Positions 35,557 to 47,036 of a stretch of 64,000 nucleotides of DNA are shown here, one piece after another. Each line of letters begins with the position of its first letter. Positions within the stretch are counted from its first letter, which is position 1. Source of the stretch: Sulfuricurvum sp. (GTDB lineage: Bacteria; Campylobacterota; Campylobacteria; Campylobacterales; Sulfurimonadaceae); the NCBI GenBank assembly GCA_024637295.1, contig JAGXFL010000002.1, forward strand, positions 124,001-188,000. The letters are read 5' to 3'. The translations under genes and the position numbers were made by a program. The notes below the pieces were generated by a model that saw nothing but the letters and a program-made list of their open reading frames with translations, searched no databases and was not told the DNA's origin.

Positions 35557-35957
35557 AGACCATCTTTGAATGTCGTATCCATGACGTTCGCACCGCGTAC
35601 CATAGCATCAACAGATGTGCGTACGGTTGAGCGCTGAAGCATCATATTTTTGACGGAGTCTTGTCCTTCAATATGAACCCCTTTGATCCGCTCTGCAATT
35701 TGACGGTAACCATCAGCAAGTGCTGCACGTTTTGCAAGTGCATATGCTTGTGCCGGGGAAGCCGTTACAGTTGGAGCAACTCCTTGACCAAAAACAGTAA
35801 CAATAAGTTGATGATCAGAATCAAGTGACGGCTCTACACAATTTCCATCTGTCCCACTATAGACACATCGAACTTTTCCTGTTTCATCAGGGCTTAAAAT
35901 ACCTGCTTGAAGAGTAGAGATACTTAAAAGCAAGGCTAGAGCTGCTGCGTACTTCAT
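35505..35957 (-). CDS. flgP: FlgP-like LPP20-family outer membrane protein
   Basis: 150 residues. The LPP20 domain is seen in AYALAKRAALADGYRQIAERIKGVHIEGQDSVKN, as in FlgP, which is needed for flagellar motor function in Campylobacter (it forms the basal disk). N-terminal signal peptide MKYAAALALLLSISTLQAG; no lipobox Cys is present at the cleavage site, unlike the lipoprotein FlgP of Campylobacter. Flanked by gyrA and flgQ as in that genus. Confidence 0.75.
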   Translation of the reverse strand: MKYAAALALLLSISTLQAGILSPDETGKVRCVYSGTDGNCVEPSLDSDHQLIVTVFGQGVAPTVTASPAQAYALAKRAALADGYRQIAERIKGVHIEGQDSVKNMMLQRSTVRTSVDAMVRGANVMDTTFKDGLCEVELEIVLSFSQFSR

Positions 35958-36005
35958 GGTTTATTTCCTTAATAGGCTAAAATAGTATTTATCCTAAAGC
36001 AAATA

Positions 36006-38498
36006 CTATTCCAGATTTAAAGTTCCATCATTTTCTTCGGTTGATTCACTCTCTTCGTCTTCTTCTACTTCTGTTTTTGGACAACGGGAAATACTTTTAA
36101 CATCATCACCTTTGATGATATAGACACCACTCGTATTACGTCCCGATTTTGCGATTGTCTGCATATCTACACGGATCATTTTACCGGCTACAGTGAGTGC
36201 CATCATATCCATGGTTTCATCTACCATGAGACATCCTACGACGGTTGTCCCTGTCTTGGCATTGAGTTTCATTGCGATGACACCCGATCCCGCACGGTTT
36301 GTCAGACGATATTCTTCTGCAGTTGTACGCTTTCCGATCCCTTTTTCACTCACCATAAGGATCTCTTGCTCATCGTTTTTGATGATGTTGGCATCAACGA
36401 CAACGTCGCCTTCAACTTTGAATTTGATACCGCGTACACCACGGGTACTTCGACCTTGGTCACGTGTTTTTTCGATTTCAAATTTGATACATTGTGCGAA
36501 CTTGGTAACGATAAAGAGGTATTTGGTCTCTTCATTTGCAATGTGTGCCGTAATAAGTGCATCATCATCATCTAGAACGATCGCACGAACACCATTACTG
36601 CGAACATTGGAGAATTCACTTAATGCCGTTCGTTTTACAATACCGTTTTGGGTAAAGAATACGAGGGATTTGTTATCATCAAAATCAGTAGTAGGGATGA
36701 TAGAACGAATTTTTTCATCTGCTTCAAGATTGATGAGATTAACGACTGCTTTGCCCTTAGCCGTACGAGAGCCTTCTGGGATTTTGTACACTTTTAACCA
36801 GTGTAGCTGTCCGCGATCGGTGACGAACATTAATGTGTCATGGGTATTACAAGTATAGAATTTCTCAATGAAGTCATCATCATACGTAGTAACGGCAACT
36901 TTGCCTTTTCCGCCGCGACGCTGCTTTTCATACGATGCGAGAGGAACACGTTTGATGTAACCGCGATGGCTGATAGTAACAACCATCGGTTCATTAGGGA
37001 TTAAGTCTTCGATATTAATATCATCGTAATTGTCTTCGATGTCTGTTACACGAGGGATGTTGAATTGCTCTACGAGTTCTAAGAATTCGTCTTTAATAAT
37101 CCCTTTGAGAACCTCTTCACTGCGAAGTATGGATTCAAGGTATTCAACATGAGCCAAAATCTCTTTGAGTTCATTCTCGATTTTATCGCGCTCTAAGCCC
37201 GTAAGACGCTGAAGGCGCATATCCAAAATAGCTTGTGCTTGGATAGGGGAGAAGCCGAACTCGCTGATAAGTCCTTCTTTTGCGCTTTCACCGTCTTTAC
37301 TCGCACGGATGAGTTTGATGATAGCTTCGATATGGTCAAGTGCTTTTTTCAAACCTTCCAAGATATGAGCACGTGCTTTTGCTTTTTCAAGATCAAAAAT
37401 CGTACGTCGAATAATAACGGTCTTACGATGATTAATAAAGTGACCTAACATTTCCAAAAGGGTAAAGATACGAGGCTCTTGGTTAAAGACCGAAAGCATG
37501 ATGATCCCGAAAGTGGTTTCCATATTCGTAGATTTATAAAGGTTGTTGAGGACGATTTCACTCATCGCATCGCGCTTTAGCTCGATCACGACACGAATCC
37601 CTTCACGGTCGGATTCATCACGGATCTCGCTGATACCTTCGATAAACTTGTCTTTTACCAAATCGGCGATTGTTTCGATCAAACGTGCTTTGTTAACTTG
37701 ATATGGGAGCTCATCGATAACGATAACGTCTTTGTTCGCTTTTTTCTCGATGTGTGTTTTAGCGCGGACACGAATACGACCACGGCCGGTCTCGTAAGCG
37801 TCTAAAATCCCTTTTTTACCGTAGATAGTCCCTCCTGTTGGAAAATCAGGCGCTTTGATAAACTGCATGATTTCAATAAGAGAAGCATCTGGATTATCCA
37901 TAAGATGGACAAGTGCGCTGAGGATTTCATTAGGGTTGTGCGGAGGGATATTAGTTGCCATACCAACAGCGATACCGCTTGAACCATTAATAAGAAGATT
38001 CGGAACACGCGTAGGAAGAACAACGGGTTCTTGAGTTGTACCATCATAGTTATCCACCATGTTGACGGTATCTTTTTCAAGATCTTTGAGCAATTCTCCT
38101 GCGTAGCGGGTCATACGTGCTTCGGTATAACGCATTGCTGCCGCATTGTCTCCATCGACGGAACCAAAGTTTCCCTGACCGTCTACAAGCGGCACACGCA
38201 TTGCAAAAGGTTGCGCCATACGAACCAACGCATCATAAACCGATGTATCACCGTGCGGGTGATACTGTCCAATAACGTCCCCGATGATACGGGCTGATTT
38301 TTTATATTTTGCGCCGGCAGAGAGATTGAGTTTATCCATCGCATAAAGAATACGACGATGAACCGGTTTGAGTCCATCACGTACGTCAGGAAGTGCTCGT
38401 CCTATGATGACACTCATGGAATAGTCAAGATAACTGCTCTTGAGAGTGTCTTCTATATTTATATCGTGAATTTCGCTGTTGTCTAGCAGATCGTTCAT
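36006..38498 (-). CDS. gyrA: DNA gyrase subunit A
   Basis: Breakage-reunion subunit of gyrase. Catalytic Tyr is Y124 in [10 protein letters not shown], and the quinolone-resistance region [11 protein letters not shown] has Thr85 and Asp89 (the wild-type Campylobacter pattern). The C-terminal beta-pinwheel carries the GyrA-box-like QRRGGKGK. 830 residues with a Glu/Asp-rich C-terminal tail, normal for the phylum. -10 box 33 bases upstream. Confidence 0.97.
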   Translation of the reverse strand: MNDLLDNSEIHDINIEDTLKSSYLDYSMSVIIGRALPDVRDGLKPVHRRILYAMDKLNLSAGAKYKKSARIIGDVIGQYHPHGDTSVYDALVRMAQPFAMRVPLVDGQGNFGSVDGDNAAAMRYTEARMTRYAGELLKDLEKDTVNMVDNYDGTTQEPVVLPTRVPNLLINGSSGIAVGMATNIPPHNPNEILSALVHLMDNPDASLIEIMQFIKAPDFPTGGTIYGKKGILDAYETGRGRIRVRAKTHIEKKANKDVIVIDELPYQVNKARLIETIADLVKDKFIEGISEIRDESDREGIRVVIELKRDAMSEIVLNNLYKSTNMETTFGIIMLSVFNQEPRIFTLLEMLGHFINHRKTVIIRRTIFDLEKAKARAHILEGLKKALDHIEAIIKLIRASKDGESAKEGLISEFGFSPIQAQAILDMRLQRLTGLERDKIENELKEILAHVEYLESILRSEEVLKGIIKDEFLELVEQFNIPRVTDIEDNYDDINIEDLIPNEPMVVTISHRGYIKRVPLASYEKQRRGGKGKVAVTTYDDDFIEKFYTCNTHDTLMFVTDRGQLHWLKVYKIPEGSRTAKGKAVVNLINLEADEKIRSIIPTTDFDDNKSLVFFTQNGIVKRTALSEFSNVRSNGVRAIVLDDDDALITAHIANEETKYLFIVTKFAQCIKFEIEKTRDQGRSTRGVRGIKFKVEGDVVVDANIIKNDEQEILMVSEKGIGKRTTAEEYRLTNRAGSGVIAMKLNAKTGTTVVGCLMVDETMDMMALTVAGKMIRVDMQTIAKSGRNTSGVYIIKGDDVKSISRCPKTEVEEDEESESTEENDGTLNLE

Positions 38499-38530
38499 TT
38501 CGGCCCCGGAAAGTGAAGATAAAGTCGCCG

Positions 38531-38536
38531 ATTATA
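38531..38536 (-). promoter_or_regulatory. -10 box of gyrA
   Basis: TATAAT on the minus strand 33 bases before the gyrA ATG. Confidence 0.5.
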
Positions 38537-38579
38537 ACTTAATGAGGCTTAAGTGATGATTTGAGATAAAAAATGAAGG

Positions 38580-38596
38580 TGATTAAATTTTAATCA
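38580..38596. promoter_or_regulatory. palindrome TGATTAA-N3-TTAATCA upstream of amtB
   Basis: Perfect 7-bp arms with a 3-base centre (ATT), 76 bases before the amtB ATG and in the divergent spacer with gyrA. The same arms and spacing recur at 40360-40376 before the second ammonium transporter. Candidate operator; the binding protein is not identified. Confidence 0.5.
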
Positions 38597-38671
38597 TATT
38601 ATTGCAACAAATCTGTTTATTGCTCATGTAGAATGGTGAACGAGTTTTATAACACACTTAAAGGAGTAGAG

Positions 38672-40350
<1,679 letters not shown>

Positions 40351-40355
40351 ATGTC

Positions 40356-40380
40356 AAGCTGATTAATTTTTAATCAGCTT
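40356..40380. terminator. 11-bp perfect hairpin after glnK, containing TGATTAA-N3-TTAATCA
   Basis: AAGCTGATTAA / TTAATCAGCTT with loop TTT, 5 bases after the glnK stop codon. The stem can act as a terminator for amtB-glnK, although only a modest T-rich stretch follows. Its core (40360-40376) is the same palindrome as 38580-38596, so it may instead or also be an operator for the second amt gene. Confidence 0.55.
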
Positions 40381-40385
40381 TCTTT

Positions 40386-40406
40386 CTCCAATTTTTAAAA
40401 TTGGAG
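40386..40406. repeat. second perfect palindrome upstream of amt2
   Basis: CTCCAATTTT-T-AAAATTGGAG, 10-bp arms with a single central base, immediately before the TATAAT box. Different sequence from the previous palindrome; could be an operator or the other half of a bidirectional terminator. Confidence 0.5.
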
Positions 40407-40407
40407 C

Positions 40408-40413
40408 TATAAT
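40408..40413 (+). promoter_or_regulatory. -10 box of second ammonium transporter
   Basis: TATAAT 34 bases before the ATG at 40447, one base after a perfect 21-bp palindrome. Confidence 0.5.
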
Positions 40414-40446
40414 GCACGCCTTTATCTCAAAATTAAGGTGATGCTT

Positions 40447-41625
40447 ATGGATACTTCCTACGTTATCGATACCCTCTTTACTCTTTTTTCTATTACACTG
40501 ATTATTTTAATGGTTCCCGGTTTTGCGATGCTGGAAGCAGGACTCGTACGAACAAAAAATGTCTCAAGTGTACTGACAGTCAATGTGATGATTTATGCTG
40601 TTGCATCGATGGCATTTATTTTAATCGGATATACGCTGGCTTTCGGTGAGTTACAAAGTGTAACGATGAGTAAATGGGCATTTTTTATGTTTCAAATGGC
40701 GTTTGTCGGTAAAGCGATTAATATCATGAGCGGTGGTGTTGGTGAGCGTGCAAAGCTTTTTCCGTTAACTATTTTTACCATTATAATGGGTGCATTTATT
40801 TATCCGACAGCAGTCAATATCAGTTGGGGGAGTGATTGGCTAAAGGGGACGATGTTAGATTTGAACATGATTGATTTAGCAGGTTCTACAGTGATTCACT
40901 CCACGGGTGGATGGGCTTTACTTGCGGCAATATTGATAATCGGTTCACGAAAAGGACGATACGTACACGATCAAATGCGTGTTATCCCTGCTTCTAATAT
41001 CCCTTTAGTTGTTTTGGGAGCGATGTTGTTGTGGATTGGATGGTTTGGATTTAATGGCGGTTCGGTTGGTGGTATATCAACGAAAGAATTGGCAGACAGT
41101 GTAGCATTGACAATTTTTAATACTAATATTGCAGGTCTTGCTGGGGCGATTTCAGCAGGAATATTGATTTATGTACGGTACAAACTTTTTGATATTACGA
41201 TGATTCTTAATGGCGCTCTTGGCGGATTGGTGGCGGTTACGGCAGGGGCACATTTGTTTACCCTATATGATGCGTTGGCCGTTGGTTTTATCGGTGGGCT
41301 TTTGGTCGTTGTCGCGATTCCTCTATTTGATAAAGTACGTATTGACGATCCAGTTGGAGCGTTATCGGTGCATTTGGTAAACGGTATTTGGGGAACGCTT
41401 GCTGTGGGAATTTTTGCAAGCGATGCGGCAAAAAATATTACCTTTTTTAATCAGCTAAAAGGGGTAGTGGAAATCGCTGTTTTTGTTTTTAGTATTTCCT
41501 ATATTGTTATCTATCTTATTAATAAAGTATTTCCATTCCGTGCAACTGATGAAGAACAGGTTCAAGGTCTTGATGTTAGCGAATGCGGGCTTGAAGCCTA
41601 TCCAGAGTTCAAAAGGGCTATTTAG
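40447..41625 (+). CDS. second ammonium transporter
   Basis: Amt-family channel, about 392 residues, 11 helices, no signal peptide. Twin-His regions (STVIHSTGGW, SVHLVNGIWG) and FNGGSVGG are recognisable. Only distantly alike to AmtB at 38672, so a paralogue of a different subgroup rather than a recent duplicate. The ATG at 40447 follows AAGGTG; two in-frame starts lie up to 9 bases upstream. It has its own promoter. Confidence 0.9.
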   Translation: MDTSYVIDTLFTLFSITLIILMVPGFAMLEAGLVRTKNVSSVLTVNVMIYAVASMAFILIGYTLAFGELQSVTMSKWAFFMFQMAFVGKAINIMSGGVGERAKLFPLTIFTIIMGAFIYPTAVNISWGSDWLKGTMLDLNMIDLAGSTVIHSTGGWALLAAILIIGSRKGRYVHDQMRVIPASNIPLVVLGAMLLWIGWFGFNGGSVGGISTKELADSVALTIFNTNIAGLAGAISAGILIYVRYKLFDITMILNGALGGLVAVTAGAHLFTLYDALAVGFIGGLLVVVAIPLFDKVRIDDPVGALSVHLVNGIWGTLAVGIFASDAAKNITFFNQLKGVVEIAVFVFSISYIVIYLINKVFPFRATDEEQVQGLDVSECGLEAYPEFKRAI

Positions 41626-41636
41626 CAATCTCACGC
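41626..41636. other. short spacer after amt2, nothing seen
   Basis: Only the sequence leading to the next promoter; no hairpin was noticed. Confidence 0.3.
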
Positions 41637-41642
41637 TATAAT
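41637..41642 (+). promoter_or_regulatory. -10 box of phosphohexomutase gene
   Basis: TATAAT 27 bases before the ATG at 41670. Confidence 0.5.
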
Positions 41643-41669
41643 TTTCTGAAGTTTAGCAAAAGGGAAATT

Positions 41670-43040
41670 ATGAGCATCTACCGCGAGTACGACATCCGTG
41701 GGATTTTTGAAAAAGAGCTTAATGAAGCGACCATCACCCGATTAGGTGAAGCGTTAGCACATGAAATGAAGCCTTTTGGAAATGTCGTAGCCGTAGGATA
41801 CGATGCCCGAAGCCACTCTCCGATTTTATTTGAATATTTAAGTGCTGGTTTGAATGCCGGTGGTATGACGGTTTTGGGCATGGGGATGGTTCTCACCCCT
41901 GTCAACTATTTTTGCAATTATCAATCTTTTGACGGTATTACTCCCTGTGCCTCGGTTATGATTACGGGCTCTCACAATCCTAGTGAATACAACGGTTTTA
42001 AAATCACAATTAATAAATCTCCTTTTTTCGGCGAATCTATCTACGCTCTTGGGCGAAAAATTGAGTCGATGCCATTTCCTCCAAAAGCAAAACGTGATGT
42101 GATTGAAATAGATGCTCTCAGTCGCTACAAAGAATATATGGTTAGCGCCTTTTCTCATTTAAAAGGGATGAAGGAACGTATTGTTTATGACTGTGGTAAT
42201 GGGGTTGCGGGTTTGGCAATCGAAGAGATCTTTCGCGAGTTAGGACTGAATGCAAAAGGGATTTATATCGATCCAGACGGAACTTTTCCTAATCATCACC
42301 CAGATCCTAGCGAAGAACACAATCTCGAAGATATTAAAAAGCTTTTGGAAAAAGAGGGTGATATTGCATTTGCGTATGATGGAGATGCAGACCGTATTGC
42401 CGTCCTTACGCGTAAGAACAATATCAAAGGGGATATTATGGCCCTTTTGTATGCGCTCAAAATGGATAAACCGACCGTTATCGGTGAAGTGAAATGTTCG
42501 CAAGTGATGTATGACACTTTACGTGAACGCGGTGCCACAGCGATCATGTACAAAACAGGTCACTCAAACCTCAAAGTCAAGATGAAAGAGCTGAATGCGG
42601 ATTTAGCGTGCGAAGTAAGCGGACATGTCTTTTTTGCGGATCGTTATTTTGGATACGATGATGCGATCTATGCGACGTTGCGTATGTTAGAACTTATTTG
42701 GCAGGGTGTGGATTTAGACGCGGAGATTGCCAAATTACCACATGTCTTTTCAACCGAAGAGATTAAGGTGGCTACGACCGAGCAAGAGAAGTTTTTATTG
42801 ATGGACAGACTTAAAGAGTTACTGAAAAACCCACCTAGCGATTTCCCTACTATTCGTGAAATTATTCAAGTAGACGGTGTTCGGGTTATCTTTGAGAAAG
42901 GGTGGGGATTGGTGCGTGCGAGCAATACGACACCGGTTTTGGTCACCCGTTTTGAATCAACAGATAAAAATGAGGCATTACGGTATGAAGAGGCGTTAAA
43001 TGCGTTGATACTCAAAGCTCAAAATCAACTAAAGGATTAA
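41670..43040 (+). CDS. phosphomannomutase / phosphoglucomutase
   Basis: Alpha-D-phosphohexomutase of 456 residues that interconverts hexose 1- and 6-phosphates, feeding nucleotide-sugar pools for LPS. The phosphoserine loop ITGSHNPSEYNG (Ser101), metal loop DGDADR (about 234-239), sugar-binding CEVSGHVFF and phosphate-binding RASNTTP are present. Of the AlgC/ManB type; substrate range is inferred. pyrC follows after 3 bases. Confidence 0.92.
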   Translation: MSIYREYDIRGIFEKELNEATITRLGEALAHEMKPFGNVVAVGYDARSHSPILFEYLSAGLNAGGMTVLGMGMVLTPVNYFCNYQSFDGITPCASVMITGSHNPSEYNGFKITINKSPFFGESIYALGRKIESMPFPPKAKRDVIEIDALSRYKEYMVSAFSHLKGMKERIVYDCGNGVAGLAIEEIFRELGLNAKGIYIDPDGTFPNHHPDPSEEHNLEDIKKLLEKEGDIAFAYDGDADRIAVLTRKNNIKGDIMALLYALKMDKPTVIGEVKCSQVMYDTLRERGATAIMYKTGHSNLKVKMKELNADLACEVSGHVFFADRYFGYDDAIYATLRMLELIWQGVDLDAEIAKLPHVFSTEEIKVATTEQEKFLLMDRLKELLKNPPSDFPTIREIIQVDGVRVIFEKGWGLVRASNTTPVLVTRFESTDKNEALRYEEALNALILKAQNQLKD

Positions 43041-43043
43041 GCC

Positions 43044-44051
43044 GTGAATACAATTTCATTAATGATGCCATTGGATATGCATCTCCATCTGCGAGATGAC
43101 GATATGCTCAAAGTCGTAGCACCATTGACATCGTATACGTTTAGCGGTGCTTTAGTGATGCCAAATCTTGTCCCTCCTGTGACGACCAAAGAGATGGTAA
43201 AAAGCTATCGTCACCGTATTATAGAGGCTATGGAGTCCGACGATTTTGAACCCTATATGACACTTTTTTATCAACACTATAGTCGTGAGTTTTTGGAAAG
43301 TGTCCAAGACGATATTACCGCTATTAAGATCTATCCAAGCGGAGCTACCACGAACTCTGAGGGTGGCGTGGTAAGTTTTGACATTGAGCCTATGCGAGAA
43401 ACACTTGAGGCGATGAGTGATCTAGGGATCATTTTATCGGTACATGGTGAAACCAATGGATTTGTCATGGACCGTGAAGCGGAATTTATGAGTGTTTATG
43501 AAATGCTTGCGTCGAATTTTCCAAAGCTCAAAATCATTATGGAGCATATAACGACGCGTGAAGCTGTAGAGATGCTTGATCGTTATGAGAACTTGTATGC
43601 AACGGTTACGGTGCACCATCTTATGATTACACTGGATGATGTAGCAGGGGGGATGTTACGTCCTCATCTGTTTTGCAAACCCATCGCCAAGCGCCCTCAT
43701 GATCGGGAGGCACTTTTGAAGATTGCTCTTGCAGCGCATCCAAAAGTGATGTTCGGATCCGATTCCGCTCCTCATCCAAAGGATAAAAAGGAATCATGCG
43801 GATGCGGTGCAGGGGTATTTACAGCACCGATTGCATTGCAACTGCTATGTGAAATCTTCGAGGAATATAATGCTCTGGATAATCTTCAAGCCTTTGTGAG
43901 TGACAATGCGCAGCGCATATACGGTATCTGCCCTGACTATAAAGAGGTTGTTTTAATAAAGCATGATTTTGTGGTTCCTCAGATGTACGGTGAGGTGGTT
44001 CCCATGAGAGCAGGTGAAACTCTAAGATGGTCTATTGAGCGTGTCGATTAA
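43044..44051 (+). CDS. pyrC: dihydroorotase
   Basis: Type II dihydroorotase (335 residues) of pyrimidine synthesis. Metal ligands in [10 protein letters not shown], the carboxylated Lys in [15 protein letters not shown], His in [11 protein letters not shown] and Asp in FGSDSAPH are seen. GTG start at 43044. The response regulator overlaps its end by about 17 bases. Confidence 0.95.
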   Translation: MNTISLMMPLDMHLHLRDDDMLKVVAPLTSYTFSGALVMPNLVPPVTTKEMVKSYRHRIIEAMESDDFEPYMTLFYQHYSREFLESVQDDITAIKIYPSGATTNSEGGVVSFDIEPMRETLEAMSDLGIILSVHGETNGFVMDREAEFMSVYEMLASNFPKLKIIMEHITTREAVEMLDRYENLYATVTVHHLMITLDDVAGGMLRPHLFCKPIAKRPHDREALLKIALAAHPKVMFGSDSAPHPKDKKESCGCGAGVFTAPIALQLLCEIFEEYNALDNLQAFVSDNAQRIYGICPDYKEVVLIKHDFVVPQMYGEVVPMRAGETLRWSIERVD

Positions 44052-44700
44052 ACTTTTATTGTTGGAAGATGACCTTCTTTTTGGAGAATCGATTCAAGAT
44101 GTTCTTGAGGAAGAAGGGTACAGTGTAACTTTGTGCCGTAATGGAAACGAAGCATTGGAAGCCACTTTTTCACAAAAATTTGATGGGTATCTTTTGGATA
44201 TCAATGTCCCTTTGCTTGATGGATTATCGTTACTTGGTTCTTTACGCGGTGCTGCTGATCAAACACCGGCGATGTTTTTGACGTCATACAGTGATATGGA
44301 AACACTCTCGCGTGCATATGAAAACGGAGCAGATGATTATCTCAAAAAGCCATTTAATACGCAAGAATTGATTATGAGGCTGGGGGTTCTTTTACGTAAA
44401 GGTAAGCCAAAAGGTCAATTGCAGTCCCTGGGTTCCTTGGTTCTCGATGAAGTACATAAACGTATTTTACTAGATGACAATGAAATAACTCTCAGTCCAA
44501 AAGAGTATCAGCTCATGGCGTTGTTGATACGTAACTGTGGTGAAGTAGTGACAAAAGAGATGATAATAGAGGAGTTGTGGAGCGCGTCTGAGATGATAAG
44601 TGAAGGATCAATTCGTGTGTACATCAATCGTCTCAAAAATTTAATCGGAAGTGCTCAGATACACAATGTACGCGGGTTTGGGTATCGTCTTGTTTCGTAG
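44035..44700 (+). CDS. OmpR-family response regulator
   Basis: 221 residues: receiver domain (acidic pair EDD at 11-13, phosphoacceptor D55 in [13 protein letters not shown], Lys in DDYLKKPFN) and a winged-helix domain ([17 protein letters not shown] ... [16 protein letters not shown]). Starts at TTG 44035 or GTG 44041; neither has a strong ribosome-binding site, suggesting coupling to pyrC. The kinase gene overlaps its end. Target unknown; the genes that follow (exbB, exbD, dioxygenase) may be regulated by it. Confidence 0.9.
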   Translation: MSVSIKLLLLEDDLLFGESIQDVLEEEGYSVTLCRNGNEALEATFSQKFDGYLLDINVPLLDGLSLLGSLRGAADQTPAMFLTSYSDMETLSRAYENGADDYLKKPFNTQELIMRLGVLLRKGKPKGQLQSLGSLVLDEVHKRILLDDNEITLSPKEYQLMALLIRNCGEVVTKEMIIEELWSASEMISEGSIRVYINRLKNLIGSAQIHNVRGFGYRLVS

Positions 44701-45532
44701 TGTAGAGATCGCACTATTCGTCTTGTACATGATGAGTGTCACTATGATCGTCGGTGGTATTTACATCATGCATGAGATATTACAGATACATCGATGGGAC
44801 ATGATCGCCATTGTATCGTTGATTGGTGCATTGGGAATGGGAAAGATCGTTACTCGAGTTGCTATGGAACCATTGAGAGAGTATTTTAACCATTTAGAAC
44901 ATTTTTCAAAAGAGACCTTGCATGAACTTAATTTGCCAATTAATACGATTACGGCCAATTTATCGATGCTTCGTAAAACAAATGAAGATGAAAAAAGCAT
45001 TAAGCGTCTCGAGCGTATTGAGATGGCTACCGTGATGCTAAAAGAACGGTATAATGAGCTTGATTATTTGATTAAAAAACAAATGGAACGAGAGAATATC
45101 GAAACGTTTGATCTGAGGGAATTGATTCAGGAGCGTCTGGTATTCTTACGACCTTTGTATCCTAACGCCCGGTGGGAGGTTACGGATGAGGCATGTCTGG
45201 TCATGCTTGATCGAATAGGTTTCGCAAAAGTCATTGATAACCTTATCGATAATGGAATCAAATATTCATCATCTTCAGCTTTTATTCATATCGTATTAGA
45301 GGGCAATAAATTGTCTATACGTGACGAAGGGCGGGGAATGGATGAGATGACGTTGGTCCGTATTTTTGACCAATATTATCAAAGCGATGCTACTATGGCA
45401 GGTTATGGAATAGGACTTGGGCTTGTTAAACGGTATTGTGACCGTTACAAAATTGGATTGCATGTTCACTCACGACCAGATGAGGGGACGTGCGTTACAC
45501 TTGAACTAAACAGAGGAACATATGGAAAATAA
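44651..45532 (+). CDS. sensor histidine kinase with short N-terminal membrane region
   Basis: About 280-293 residues. Two helices near the N-terminus (18-35 and 47-63) without a sizeable periplasmic loop, then the H box HELNLPIN (His about 91), N box DNLIDNGIKYSS, G1 DEGRGMDE and G2 GYGIGLGLVK. With so little outside the membrane, it may sense something in the membrane or the cytoplasm. The true start is uncertain because the frame overlaps the response regulator; TTG at 44690 is an alternative to 44651. Confidence 0.87.
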   Translation: MLRYTMYAGLGIVLFRSVEIALFVLYMMSVTMIVGGIYIMHEILQIHRWDMIAIVSLIGALGMGKIVTRVAMEPLREYFNHLEHFSKETLHELNLPINTITANLSMLRKTNEDEKSIKRLERIEMATVMLKERYNELDYLIKKQMERENIETFDLRELIQERLVFLRPLYPNARWEVTDEACLVMLDRIGFAKVIDNLIDNGIKYSSSSAFIHIVLEGNKLSIRDEGRGMDEMTLVRIFDQYYQSDATMAGYGIGLGLVKRYCDRYKIGLHVHSRPDEGTCVTLELNRGTYGK

Positions 45533-45974
45533 CAGTTGGTTGGTATTGGCAGAACAGACACTCAATTACGGAGTGATGGGGATATTGGTTTTGATGAGCA
45601 TAGTATCGTTATGGCTTTTTATTGAGCGAATGATGTATTTTGGTAATGTGCGTGTGAATGACTATGAGACCAAAGATGAGTTAGAACTCGATCTTGGTGA
45701 TAATGTCTCCACCATTGCAACAATTGGTTCAAATGCTCCATATGTGGGGCTATTAGGGACTGTATTGGGGATTATGATCACTTTTTACTCTTTGGGTGAT
45801 ATGGGTGCAGTCGATCCTAAAAAGATCATGACAGGTCTTGCTTTGGCACTCAAAGCAACGGCGCTTGGTCTTGTTGTCGCTATTCCGTCAATCGTCTTTT
45901 ACAATATCTTGCTACGGAAGATGGAACGCATTTTGACACACTGGGAACTTAATGCCCATAAAAACAGAGGCTAA
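45522..45974 (+). CDS. exbB: ExbB/TolQ-type proton channel subunit
   Basis: 150 residues, MotA/TolQ/ExbB family: helix 1 near 15-34, then ATIGSNAPYVGLLGTVLGIMITFYSLG and LALKATALGLVVAIPSIVFYNIL, which form the proton-channel helices. Shorter than Escherichia coli ExbB (244), as usual in this phylum. ATG follows GAGGAA and overlaps the kinase gene by 11 bases. Works with ExbD to energise a TonB-like or Tol-like protein. Confidence 0.88.
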   Translation: MENNSWLVLAEQTLNYGVMGILVLMSIVSLWLFIERMMYFGNVRVNDYETKDELELDLGDNVSTIATIGSNAPYVGLLGTVLGIMITFYSLGDMGAVDPKKIMTGLALALKATALGLVVAIPSIVFYNILLRKMERILTHWELNAHKNRG

Positions 45975-45977
45975 GTC

Positions 45978-46361
45978 ATGAGAATGAAACGGATCGATTC
46001 GATCAACGTTATTCCGTTTATTGACATCATGCTGGTTTTATTGGTCATGGTACTGACGACAGCGACCTTTGTCAAAACGGGTCTTATCCCTGTGGATTTA
46101 CCGGAAGCCAAAGGGACGGCTGAAGAACATAAGCCCAGTGAACTCAAGCTAACTATCAAAAAAGACGGTACGCTATGGCTAGGGGACAAAGAACAGGTGA
46201 GTTTGGAGCAGTTTGAACAAAAAGTCGTTGCAGGAGGACAAAAGATGACCGTTGTCCTTTACAGTGATAAAGAAGCGGCATTTCAAAACTTTGTAGGGGT
46301 AATGGATGTCCTCAAACGTTTGGGACATGAACAGCTTTACATTGTGACGGACAAGCAATAA
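45978..46361 (+). CDS. exbD: ExbD-type biopolymer transport protein
   Basis: 127 residues; short cytoplasmic N-terminus, a single helix with the essential Asp (NVIPFIDIMLVLLVMVL, Asp16), and a periplasmic domain of the ExbD/TolR fold. Three bases after exbB. No tonB or tolA gene is seen in the following sequence. Confidence 0.9.
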   Translation: MRMKRIDSINVIPFIDIMLVLLVMVLTTATFVKTGLIPVDLPEAKGTAEEHKPSELKLTIKKDGTLWLGDKEQVSLEQFEQKVVAGGQKMTVVLYSDKEAAFQNFVGVMDVLKRLGHEQLYIVTDKQ

Positions 46362-46367
46362 CCGTTA

Positions 46368-47036
46368 ATGCATCAAATCAGTAACTACGTTTACGCACAT
46401 GATGATCTACTAGGGTGGGATATCCCCACCAAACGACTTCCTAACCCCTATCATGACTTTCCCTACATGCTTATCAAAGGTGTATTATCTGCTGATGAGT
46501 GTCATAGTATTACTTCTTCGGTTTTGGATACTCAAAACAGTACAGCCGCCTCTTTGCGAGGGGGTAACGTAAACTCGGATATACGAAAAACGGCTATTTA
46601 CACATTAAGTTTAGAACAGCAAGTTTTGTATCAAAGCCGATTTGACGCTTTGCGAAGTGACATAGAACATTTCTTTTCGCTTATTTTGACTCACTCAACT
46701 GATGTTCAAGTACTGGGATATGAGGAAGGGGCATTTTATGTCAAGCATTCCGATGACTCTAGTGAGTTACGCAGCCGTGATGGGGATACCATCGGATACG
46801 TCAGCGTAGCTCCCGAACGTAAGCTCTCTACCGTCCTATTTGCCAATGATTCTTATGAGGGGGGAGAACTTATATTCAACTACTTATACGACGAAAATAA
46901 AGAGATGATACGCTTAAAACCCAAAGCCGGTGATATGATTGTTTTTTTGAGTAACCCCTATTTTGCGCATGAGGTGCTTCCGGTCATAAAAGGATTTCGC
47001 TTATCTCTCGTTGCTTGGCATGATGCCCTGATTTAA
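46368..47036 (+). CDS. 2-oxoglutarate/Fe(II) oxygenase, prolyl-4-hydroxylase-like
   Basis: 222 residues with the iron facial triad His127-x-Asp129 (YVKHSDDS) and His201 (YFAHEVLP), and Arg211 (GFRLSLVAWHD) for the 2-oxoglutarate carboxylate. This is the P4H/PKHD-type arrangement. It lies 6 bases after exbD and is probably cotranscribed. PKHD-type hydroxylases are often near TonB-dependent siderophore genes, so a role in iron or another uptake system is possible, but no receptor is next to it. Confidence 0.75.
   Translation: MHQISNYVYAHDDLLGWDIPTKRLPNPYHDFPYMLIKGVLSADECHSITSSVLDTQNSTAASLRGGNVNSDIRKTAIYTLSLEQQVLYQSRFDALRSDIEHFFSLILTHSTDVQVLGYEEGAFYVKHSDDSSELRSRDGDTIGYVSVAPERKLSTVLFANDSYEGGELIFNYLYDENKEMIRLKPKAGDMIVFLSNPYFAHEVLPVIKGFRLSLVAWHDALI

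Noticed and set aside
36193-36858. A 221-codon plus-strand frame within gyrA
   Set aside because: Antisense to a conserved gyrA domain; no start signal or domain, so a shadow.
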